From Flavobacteriales bacterium (GTDB taxonomy: Bacteria; Bacteroidota; Bacteroidia; Flavobacteriales; BACL11), in the NCBI GenBank assembly GCA_018675825.1, contig JABGXK010000057.1, positions 1 through 12,923 of the forward strand: a stretch of DNA of 12,923 nt. Direction: 5' to 3'. The notes beneath the pieces are model-generated. The model was not told the DNA's origin and ran no database searches. It saw nothing but the letters and a program-made list of their open reading frames with translations. Every line of letters begins with the position of its first letter. Position 1 is the first letter of the stretch. Both the position numbers and the translations under genes were made by a program. Of the stretch, positions 6,733-12,923 are shown in pieces.

Positions 6733-8380
6733 TATTTGGAGAAAATATCATGGAGCACTTATTCCTTGGAAGCCACCCCATTTAGATTTAGGTTTTTCTA
6801 GAAATGATATTCAAACTCAAATTTCAAAACATAATGCTTTTTTTGCAAGATGGACTACAAATTTTGATTCTAGAAAACAATCTGTTTTTTGGTATATTAT
6901 AAATGATAAATCAATTGATATAAGTGATTATAGTGCTAATACAAGAAGTAAAATAAATAGAGGTTTTAAGAAACTTACTGTAAGAAAAATTTCTAAATCT
7001 GAATTACTTAAAGATGGCTATTCTGTTTATAAAAATGCTTTAAAAAGATATAATTTTATCTTAAATGTACTTAGTAATAAGCAGTTTATTAGTGAGATAG
7101 AAAATTTAGATGAAAACTGGGATTTATGGGGGGTATACACTTTAAATACTAATAAATTAGTTGCTTATAGTTTAAATCGTTTAGTAGATGATTATTGTGA
7201 TTATTCAACTATAAAATTTGACCCCTCTTTTTTAAAAAATTACTCTAGTTATGTGCTGTATTATTCCATGAATAAATATTACTTAAATGATAAAAATTTT
7301 CAATATGTAAATAATGGAACAAGAAGTGTGTCTCATCAAACTAATATTCATGATTTTCTTATTGATAAATTTAAGTTTAGGAAAGCTTATTGCAAGATGG
7401 AGGTAGCTTATTCTCCATTACTTAAATTTTTTGTGAAATATTTGTTTTTTATGCGTCATATTATTTCTTTTATTCCTTTAAATATTTTTAGAAAACTATA
7501 TGTTATATTACATCAAGAAAACATAAAAATATTATGTGAGAAAATATATGGTTACTCAAATCAGAATCCCTCAAAACTTGTACTTTCAAATGGAAATTTC
7601 AAATCTGGCTCTACATGGGTAACTGCAATTTTAAATGAATTATTTAATTATAAAATAGATAGTTTTCCGTTGAAATTTCAAAATCCAAAACATAAAAACT
7701 GGATTCATAGATATAGAATACATGATTTTTTCAATTCTAATGACTCTTTAGATTCTCCTTTATGGATAAGTAAATCACATATTTTTCAAGAAAAAATCAT
7801 GAATGATATTTTAATAAATCAAAATAATATTAAAATAATAAATATTGATAGGGATATTAAGGATATTATTGTTTCCCATTATCATCATCTTTTAAATTCT
7901 AAAAAAATATCAGGAGATTTTAAATCTTATTTTTCTAAATGGGGTAAATATAAAGCCAAGCAATGTATAGATTATAAAAAAGCCTGGGGAGATTATGATT
8001 GTTTAAAATTAAAATATTCTGATCTTATTAATAGTAATAGAAAAACAATAATTAAGATGGCGAAATATTTAGATATTAATATTGATGATGACAAAATTTT
8101 ATCTATTCAAAATGAAACTGATATAGATAATTTAAGAATTAATTCTAAAAGGAAAAATTTAAATGAGGAGAATTGGTTTTATAGAAAAGGAAAAATGGGT
8201 GATTGGAAGAATTTTTTTGATAATGAAATGATTTTAAAAATTCAGAGCATTGAATCTGGAAATTTATCATTTAAGGAAAAGTTATCTTACTTTATTAAAT
8301 TTACTTTTAGATTAAAATTAAAATATTTTCTTTACAAATACATTCCTAACTTATATGTTAAATTTGACAAGGTTTTTTAA
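6725..8380 (+). CDS. Two-domain protein: GNAT/FemAB-like acyltransferase domain fused to PAPS-dependent sulfotransferase
   Basis: This is a 551-residue fusion. Residues 1 to about 230 resemble GNAT/FemAB-fold proteins seen in Bacteroidota surface-polysaccharide clusters (HGALIPWKPPH at 9-19, NTRSKINRG at 72-80, VNNGTRSVSHQTN near 195-207). This part is recognised by its look only, and its acceptor is unknown. A hydrophobic, basic linker spans about 233-262. Residues about 284-525 carry all the landmarks of a PAPS sulfotransferase: the 5'-phosphosulfate loop FKSGSTW (292-298, Lys293); KSH with the likely catalytic His352; the 3'-phosphate motif DRDIKDIIVS with Arg376 and Ser384; and RKGKMGDWKNFF (487-498). 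It would transfer sulfate from PAPS to a sugar hydroxyl in the cytoplasm. The frame is uninterrupted, overlaps the polymerase gene by 8 nt and shares one base with the GT gene (TAATG). The sulfotransferase call is strong; the acyltransferase call is tentative. Confidence 0.85.
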   Translation: MNNIWRKYHGALIPWKPPHLDLGFSRNDIQTQISKHNAFFARWTTNFDSRKQSVFWYIINDKSIDISDYSANTRSKINRGFKKLTVRKISKSELLKDGYSVYKNALKRYNFILNVLSNKQFISEIENLDENWDLWGVYTLNTNKLVAYSLNRLVDDYCDYSTIKFDPSFLKNYSSYVLYYSMNKYYLNDKNFQYVNNGTRSVSHQTNIHDFLIDKFKFRKAYCKMEVAYSPLLKFFVKYLFFMRHIISFIPLNIFRKLYVILHQENIKILCEKIYGYSNQNPSKLVLSNGNFKSGSTWVTAILNELFNYKIDSFPLKFQNPKHKNWIHRYRIHDFFNSNDSLDSPLWISKSHIFQEKIMNDILINQNNIKIINIDRDIKDIIVSHYHHLLNSKKISGDFKSYFSKWGKYKAKQCIDYKKAWGDYDCLKLKYSDLINSNRKTIIKMAKYLDINIDDDKILSIQNETDIDNLRINSKRKNLNEENWFYRKGKMGDWKNFFDNEMILKIQSIESGNLSFKEKLSYFIKFTFRLKLKYFLYKYIPNLYVKFDKVF

Positions 8381-9129
8381 TGATTGATTTAATTTCTATA
8401 ATAACTCCTTCATATAATTCTGAATCTTATTTAGAAGAATGTATTAATTCTGTTCTAAATCAAACTTATATTAACTGGGAAATGCTTATTGTTGATGATG
8501 GATCAAAAGATGATTCTCGCGATATAATAAATCGTTATGCTAATTCTGAGATAAGAATTAAACCAATTTTTCTAGACAATAATATTGGAGCTCCTTCAGC
8601 CAGAAATCTAGCAATTGAAAAATCAAAGGGTAGTTATCTTGCTTTTCTAGATAGCGATGATCTTTGGTTGCCAACTAAGTTAGATGTTCAGTTAAGATTT
8701 ATGAAAGAAAACAACTATGATTTTACTTTTTCATCTTATAATGTAATATCTGAAGATAATAAAAATATTATTTTTAAAATATTAGCCCCAAATAAGATAA
8801 AGTATAGTCAATATCTTAAAAATACTATTATTGGTTGTTTAACTGTTATGATTAATAAAGATAAATTCTCATCTATAAAAATGCCTAATTTAAGATCTTC
8901 ACATGACATGGCTTTATGGTTAGATCTATTAAGAGATGGTAGATATGCATATGGTATAAATGAGTGTTTAGCAAATTATCGTCTTGTAAAAACATCTAAT
9001 ACAAGTAATAAGTTTAAGTCAATTTATGATGTTTGGCATGTTTATAGGAAACATGAAGGTTTTAGTTTTTTTTATAGCTTGTATAACTGGATTTTTTATT
9101 TGTTTAATGCAATAAACAAGAGAATTTAA
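8380..9129 (+). CDS. Family 2 glycosyltransferase (GT-A fold)
   Basis: This 249-residue cytoplasmic glycosyltransferase of the GT2 family would add one sugar of the repeat unit from a nucleotide sugar to the undecaprenyl-linked acceptor. It opens with ISIITPSYNSESYLEE, followed by SVLNQTYINWEMLIVDDGS (Asp39/Asp40 for nucleotide binding), then GAPSARNLAI and the metal-binding DxD-type motif FLDSDDLW with Asp91-Asp94. The C-terminal third (SSHDMALWLDLLRDG, NYRLVKTSNT) matches small WcaA-like bacterial GT2 enzymes, and a hydrophobic aromatic C-terminal stretch may sit on the membrane. The ATG overlaps the previous stop by one base (TAATG), and the next gene starts the same way, so the three genes are probably translationally coupled. 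It is the only ordinary glycosyltransferase in the window. Donor and acceptor cannot be inferred. Confidence 0.93.
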   Translation: MIDLISIITPSYNSESYLEECINSVLNQTYINWEMLIVDDGSKDDSRDIINRYANSEIRIKPIFLDNNIGAPSARNLAIEKSKGSYLAFLDSDDLWLPTKLDVQLRFMKENNYDFTFSSYNVISEDNKNIIFKILAPNKIKYSQYLKNTIIGCLTVMINKDKFSSIKMPNLRSSHDMALWLDLLRDGRYAYGINECLANYRLVKTSNTSNKFKSIYDVWHVYRKHEGFSFFYSLYNWIFYLFNAINKRI

Positions 9130-9734
9130 TGATTAAAAGAATCTTTGATTTGTTATTGGTATTTTTATGTATTATATTTTTAATGCCTATATTTTTGATT
9201 ATTTGTTTGCTCGTTAAATTGGATTCTAAGGGATCTATATTTTTCCTTCAAAATAGAGTTGGTTTAGATGAGAAAATTTTTAAAATTATAAAGTTTAGAA
9301 CAATGTATATTAATCAAAGTTCTATATCTACAATTACTTTAAAAAATGATCCTAGGATAACAAAAATTGGAAAATATCTCCGCAACTATAAACTTGATGA
9401 ATTACCTGAATTATTTAATGTTTTAATTGGAGATATGAGTTTTGTTGGGCCTAGACCTGATGTTGCTGGATATGCAGATAAATTAGTAGGAGTAAACAGA
9501 AATATCCTAAAATTAAAACCAGGTATTACTTCTTGGGCTAGCTTAAAATATGTAAATGAAGAGTTATTGCTAACCCAAGTTAAGGACCCAATTAGTTATA
9601 ATAATCGTGTTATTTATCCTGATAAGGTTAAAATGAATTTAAATTATTACAATAATCATAATATTTGGATTGACATTAAGGTTATATTTGCTACTATATC
9701 TCTACTATTAAGTGGTCTTTTTAAGCATAAATAA
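9129..9734 (+). CDS. PglC-type monotopic phosphoglycosyl transferase (undecaprenyl-phosphate sugar-1-phosphate transferase)
   Basis: This enzyme starts assembly of the repeat unit by transferring sugar-1-phosphate from a UDP-sugar to undecaprenyl phosphate. At 201 residues it is the minimal PglC-like form, without the extra helices of WbaP/WcaJ. The N-terminal hydrophobic segment at about 6-30 contains the Ser/Pro-type re-entrant helix region (FLMP at 17-20). Then come the FFLQNRVG block, KFRTMY (55-60), the catalytic Asp-Glu pair in KLDELPEL (Asp90, Glu91) and GDMSFVGPRPD (101-111), all in family order. The start overlaps the preceding stop by one base. The next genes encode a sugar aminotransferase and a 4,6-dehydratase, so the sugar it loads is plausibly a 4-amino-4,6-dideoxy-HexNAc, as for PglC. 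That substrate is inferred from the neighbourhood. Confidence 0.93.
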   Translation: MIKRIFDLLLVFLCIIFLMPIFLIICLLVKLDSKGSIFFLQNRVGLDEKIFKIIKFRTMYINQSSISTITLKNDPRITKIGKYLRNYKLDELPELFNVLIGDMSFVGPRPDVAGYADKLVGVNRNILKLKPGITSWASLKYVNEELLLTQVKDPISYNNRVIYPDKVKMNLNYYNNHNIWIDIKVIFATISLLLSGLFKHK

Positions 9735-9744
9735 CTTATAATAT

Positions 9745-10878
9745 TTGGATACTAATAAAAAAATATGGCTTTCATCTCCTCATATGTCAAAAAATGAGCA
9801 GAATTACGTTAAAGAAGCATTTGATAGTAATTGGATAGCTCCAGCTGGCCCTCATATCAAATTATTTGAAGATAAGTTATCTGAAATATCGGATAATTTA
9901 AATATTGCAGTTTTAAGTAGTGGTACAGCTGCGATTCATTTAGCTTTAATTCTTTTAGAAGTTGAAAGAGATGATTGTGTAATTTGTTCTTCATTTACAT
10001 TTTCTGCATCTGTTAATCCCGTTATATATCAAGGGGCTCATCCTATTTTTATTGATAGTGAAAAAGACACTTGGAATATGGATCCAGTATTGCTTGAACA
10101 AGCAATAGCTGAAAAATTAAATCAAAATCAAAAACCAAAGGCTATAATACTTGTACATTTATATGGTTACCCTGCAAAGTTAGATGAGATTTTAAGGATT
10201 GCTAAAAAATATGATATACCAATTATTGAAGATGCTGCTGAGGCTATTGGATCATCCTATAATAATAAACCTCTTGGTACATTTGGTGATATTGGTATAT
10301 ATTCATTTAATGGTAATAAGATTATTACTACATCTTCTGGAGGAGCAATTTTATCTAAAGATGATAATATTATTAAAAAAGCTAAGTTTCTTGCTACCCA
10401 GGCAAGAGAAGACTATCCACATTACGAGCATTCAGAAATTGGTTATAATTACAGAATGAGCAATGTTTGTGCTGCAATAGGTGTAGGGCAGTTAGAAGTT
10501 TTGAAAGATCGCATAAAAAAAAGAAGATATATTCATGATTATTATAAGCAACATTTATCTAATCTAAAAGAAATTAATTTTCTCGAAGAATTACCTGGTT
10601 TTTATTCTAACAGATGGTTAACAACAATAATCATAAGTGAAAAATCTGTAATAAAAAGAGAAGATATACGTTTAAATTTATTAAAAGAAAATATCGAAAG
10701 TCGTCCCCTTTGGAAGCCTATGCATTTACAGCCAGTTTTTAGAAAATATCAAGTCTATGATAATAAAGTGAGTGAAGATTTATTTAATAGAGGATTATGC
10801 CTTCCTTCAGGATCTAATATGGAAATAGAAGATTTAGAGAGAGTCATTAATAATATTAAAAGTTTATATGAAAAATAG
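9745..10878 (+). CDS. PLP-dependent nucleotide-sugar 4-aminotransferase, DegT/DnrJ/EryC1/StrS family (PglE-like)
   Basis: This 377-residue, full-length cytoplasmic enzyme transfers an amino group, usually from glutamate, to a 4-keto-6-deoxy nucleotide sugar. The opening IWLSSPHMSKNEQNYV and GPHIKLFEDKL match PglE-like members. SSGTAAIHLAL (58-68) binds the PLP phosphate, the Asp in EDAAEAIGSSY (Asp163) contacts the pyridine nitrogen, and Lys192 in SFNGNKIITTSSGG is the expected Schiff-base lysine. It pairs naturally with the dehydratase gene that follows, giving a UDP-4-amino-4,6-dideoxy-GlcNAc-type product. The start is TTG at 9745, 10 nt after the phosphoglycosyl transferase stop; no ATG lies upstream of the conserved N-terminus. 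It is the only gene here ending in TAG. Its last 11 nt overlap the likely start of the dehydratase at 10868. Confidence 0.92.
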   Translation: MDTNKKIWLSSPHMSKNEQNYVKEAFDSNWIAPAGPHIKLFEDKLSEISDNLNIAVLSSGTAAIHLALILLEVERDDCVICSSFTFSASVNPVIYQGAHPIFIDSEKDTWNMDPVLLEQAIAEKLNQNQKPKAIILVHLYGYPAKLDEILRIAKKYDIPIIEDAAEAIGSSYNNKPLGTFGDIGIYSFNGNKIITTSSGGAILSKDDNIIKKAKFLATQAREDYPHYEHSEIGYNYRMSNVCAAIGVGQLEVLKDRIKKRRYIHDYYKQHLSNLKEINFLEELPGFYSNRWLTTIIISEKSVIKREDIRLNLLKENIESRPLWKPMHLQPVFRKYQVYDNKVSEDLFNRGLCLPSGSNMEIEDLERVINNIKSLYEK

Positions 10879-11044
10879 ATTTCTTAGTCTAAATAGATTT
10901 TACAAAAAAACAATGATGATCTTATGTGATCAAATCATTCTTCTATTTGCGCTTTTTTTAGCCTTTTTCTTAAGATTTAGTGATGAAAAAATGCTTGATA
11001 TTAGTCAATATAAATTTTTGTTTTACATGCAGATAAATTGGTGA
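10868..11044 (+). pseudogene. 5' fragment of the sugar 4,6-dehydratase gene, cut off by in-frame TGA
   Basis: An ATG at 10868 opens a frame of 58 codons that ends at TGA (11042-11044), in the same frame as the long dehydratase open frame that follows directly. The encoded peptide starts MKNRFLSLNRF and has a hydrophobic helix at about 17-36 ending in FFLRF, as expected for the first transmembrane helix of PglF/WbpM/CapD proteins. It is too short to be a credible separate gene. The start overlaps the aminotransferase gene by 11 nt, the same overlap as at 5527, which supports 10868 as the ancestral start. Reading through the TGA gives a 628-codon protein, a normal length for the family. This is a nonsense change, not a frameshift. 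Confidence 0.82.
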
Positions 11045-12754
11045 TTGTTTGTTGTGATTTCAATTATTACTACTTTCTTTTTTATTAGACTTGGACTATA
11101 TCGTGTTGTTTTAAAATATATTGGAGCTAGACTTATTATTACTACTTTTAGAGCGACTACTCTAAGTTATTTATTTATAATTTTAGTTTTGTTTTTTTAT
11201 AATCCTAATGAGTTTCCTAGATCTATTCTTCTTACTTTCTGGTTTATATCAAATGTTTTATTAATAATCTCACGTTTTGTTTTTAAAGGTATATTGTATT
11301 CATGGGATAGTTTTCAAGTTGGGAAAAAGAATATTTTAATTTATGGTGCTGGTAAAGCAGGTGTTCAGATTTCCGAGAGTTTAAAGAAAACAAATGATTA
11401 TAATGTTATTGCTTTCATAGATGATGATGATTCTAAAATAGCTACCATAGTTAATTCAATAGAAGTTTTTAGTTTTGAAAGTATCAATAATCTTATAGAT
11501 GAAAAATCTGTCAAAAGTTTAATATTAGCGATTCCATCTGCAAAACAAAATCAACGACAGGAGATTTTAAAGAAACTTTCTCGATACCCACTAGAGGTTA
11601 AGTCACTGCCTAATCTTGATGATATTGAGAATGATTTAGTAACACTTGAACAGATTAAATTTGTTGAGGTAGATGATATTTTAGGTAGAGAGGTTGTTCG
11701 ACCTAAGATAGAGCTTCTTCAAAAAAACATACAAAATGGAAATATTTTAATTACTGGTGCTGGAGGTAGTATTGGTTCGGAACTCTCAAGACAAATCAAA
11801 GATCTTAAGCCTTCCTTAATTGTATTATTAGATAATTCAGAATATAATTTATATAATATACATCATGAATTAACCATAACTAATGGTGTTGAAGTAATCC
11901 CAGTTTTATCTACTGTAACTAATTATAATCAAGTATATAATGTTATAAAAAAATATAAAATAGATACTATTTATCACGCTGCAGCTTATAAACATGTTCC
12001 AATGGTAGAGTTAAATGTTGTTTCTGGAGTTTATAATAATGTAATTGGAACATATAATATCGCTTTTGCTTCTAAGGAGCTTGCAGTTAAAAATTTGATT
12101 TTAATTAGTACTGATAAGGCTGTAAGGCCTACTAATGTAATGGGCGCTTCTAAAAGATTGTCTGAGTTTATTTTACAAGCATTTGCTCATGAGGAATCAG
12201 AAACATGTTTTTCTATGGTTAGGTTTGGAAATGTAATAGATTCAGCCGGATCTGTAGTTCCTCTTTTCAGATCTCAAATCAAGCAAGGAGGCCCAGTAAC
12301 AGTAACTCATAGCAATATAACTAGATATTTCATGTCTATTCCTGAAGCAGTCCAATTAGTTTTACAATCTGGGTCAATGGCTAAAGGGGGGGATGTTTTT
12401 GTTTTAGACATGGGTGATCCTATAAAGATTCTCGATTTAGCATATAGGATGATTCACTTAAGCGGATTAATTCCTATTGATAATAATAATCCTGATGGTG
12501 ATATTCAAATTCAATTTACTGGTTTACGACCTGGTGAGAAATTATATGAAGAATTGTTAATTGGAGATGATGTCATACAATCAAAACATCCTCGTATACT
12601 TCAAGCAAGAGAAGAAAAATTAAGTATGGACAAGGTTTTGCTATTTATTGAATTAATTAAGAAATCTCGAGATCTTCAAGATGAAAAAATCATTAAAGAT
12701 GTATTGTTAAAATATGTTAAAGGATATACTGTAGAGTTTGAATATAAACAATAA
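11045..12754 (+). CDS. PglF/WbpM/CapD-type UDP-HexNAc 4,6-dehydratase, main part after in-frame stop
   Basis: This membrane-anchored nucleotide-sugar dehydratase forms a 4-keto-6-deoxy UDP-HexNAc, the substrate for the aminotransferase encoded just upstream. The 569 residues from TTG 11045 contain about three remaining membrane helices (about 3-14, 41-52 and 61-78). A first Rossmann domain follows with IYGAGKAGVQIS (99-110), then LGREVVRP, then the catalytic SDR domain with ITGAGGSIGSE (236-246), HAAAYKHVPMVE (311-322), STDKAVRPTNVMGASKR (355-371, with Met366 and Lys370 in place of the usual Tyr/Lys pair, as in WbpM) and LRPGEKLYEELL near the end. The first helix is missing because of the TGA at 11042-11044. 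TTG 11045 directly follows that stop, so this start is formal and could only be used by reinitiation. The catalytic region looks intact. The product may be non-functional, partly functional, or full length if the TGA is a sequence error. Confidence 0.88.
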   Translation: MFVVISIITTFFFIRLGLYRVVLKYIGARLIITTFRATTLSYLFIILVLFFYNPNEFPRSILLTFWFISNVLLIISRFVFKGILYSWDSFQVGKKNILIYGAGKAGVQISESLKKTNDYNVIAFIDDDDSKIATIVNSIEVFSFESINNLIDEKSVKSLILAIPSAKQNQRQEILKKLSRYPLEVKSLPNLDDIENDLVTLEQIKFVEVDDILGREVVRPKIELLQKNIQNGNILITGAGGSIGSELSRQIKDLKPSLIVLLDNSEYNLYNIHHELTITNGVEVIPVLSTVTNYNQVYNVIKKYKIDTIYHAAAYKHVPMVELNVVSGVYNNVIGTYNIAFASKELAVKNLILISTDKAVRPTNVMGASKRLSEFILQAFAHEESETCFSMVRFGNVIDSAGSVVPLFRSQIKQGGPVTVTHSNITRYFMSIPEAVQLVLQSGSMAKGGDVFVLDMGDPIKILDLAYRMIHLSGLIPIDNNNPDGDIQIQFTGLRPGEKLYEELLIGDDVIQSKHPRILQAREEKLSMDKVLLFIELIKKSRDLQDEKIIKDVLLKYVKGYTVEFEYKQ

Positions 12755-12762
12755 TTTATAAA

Positions 12763-12923
12763 ATGAATATTTATATAATTGGTTCAGGAACCTTTGGAAC
12801 AGCTTTAGCTAATGAGCTTTCGTTTAATATCAATAATCAGGTTCTGTTATTTGCTCGTTCTGTGGATAAGGTTAATGAAATTAATAACTTACATACAAAT
12901 AAAAAATATTTTCCAAACATAAA
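12763..12923 (+). CDS. gpsA: NAD(P)H-dependent glycerol-3-phosphate dehydrogenase, 3'-truncated by window edge
   Basis: The first 53 codons of a GpsA-type protein start at ATG 12763, 8 nt after the dehydratase stop. The opening MNIYIIGSGTFGTALANEL has the GxGxxG dinucleotide-binding loop with the GTALA continuation typical of GpsA. It is followed by VLLFARS and a stretch EINNLHTNKKYFPNI that matches the GpsA pattern of EIN..H.N..Y.P.I. GpsA reduces dihydroxyacetone phosphate to sn-glycerol-3-phosphate, the backbone for phospholipids and also a precursor for glycerol-phosphate decorations. The short spacing suggests co-transcription with the polysaccharide operon. It may be a housekeeping gene that simply follows it. 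The 3' end lies outside the window. Confidence 0.88.
   Translation, partial: MNIYIIGSGTFGTALANELSFNINNQVLLFARSVDKVNEINNLHTNKKYFPNI

Noticed and set aside
10199..10459. An 86-residue open frame within the aminotransferase gene
   Set aside because: It lies in another frame inside a strongly conserved gene, is a low-complexity Leu/Ile-rich translation of AT-rich sequence and shows no family motifs.
11042..11044. TGA read as tryptophan or glycine (alternative genetic code) or as selenocysteine
   Set aside because: All other Trp codons here (more than 40) are TGG, which would not be expected in so AT-rich a genome if TGA coded Trp. Gly codons are all the usual GGN. The position is in a membrane-helix region where selenocysteine has no known role, and no obvious selenocysteine-insertion hairpin was seen.

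Overview
The window is very AT-rich, and every gene lies on the + strand. The first gene is the 3' part of gldN, a core gliding-motility/type IX secretion gene restricted to Bacteroidota. Start codons are preceded by A/T-rich stretches with no convincing Shine-Dalgarno sequence. Together these suggest a low-GC member of the Bacteroidota, most likely a Flavobacteriia-type, possibly marine, bacterium. The species cannot be named from this sequence.

Layout: (1) 1-820 is the end of gldN, followed by a clear intrinsic terminator (837-862). (2) 867-12754 is one tightly packed polysaccharide-synthesis operon, with gaps of 10 nt or less or overlaps of up to 11 nt. Its order is: TviB/WbpO-type nucleotide-sugar dehydrogenase; Wzz-like chain-length protein; UDP-glucose 6-dehydrogenase; MurJ/Wzx-type flippase; O-antigen polymerase/ligase-type membrane protein; a two-domain acyltransferase-like/PAPS-sulfotransferase protein; GT2 glycosyltransferase; PglC-type phosphoglycosyl transferase; PglE-type sugar aminotransferase; PglF/WbpM-type sugar 4,6-dehydratase interrupted by an in-frame TGA. 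(3) 12763 to the end is the start of gpsA, cut by the window edge.

How they fit together (inference from families): the dehydratase and aminotransferase would make a UDP-4-amino-4,6-dideoxy-HexNAc. The PglC-like enzyme would load a HexNAc-type sugar-1-phosphate onto undecaprenyl phosphate. The GT2 enzyme, and others presumably encoded elsewhere, would extend the unit with uronic acids made by the two dehydrogenases. The sulfotransferase would add sulfate. The flippase, polymerase and Wzz-like protein would then export and polymerise the unit by a Wzx/Wzy-type route. The predicted product is an acidic, possibly sulfated, capsule, O-antigen or exopolysaccharide.

The points most worth a second look are the acyltransferase-like/sulfotransferase fusion (6725-8380) and the in-frame TGA at codon 59 of the dehydratase (11042-11044). 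The open frame on both sides of that TGA reads as a normal full-length family member. No stretch longer than 300 bases lacks a gene, and I saw no tRNA, rRNA, CRISPR array, insertion sequence or reverse-strand gene.
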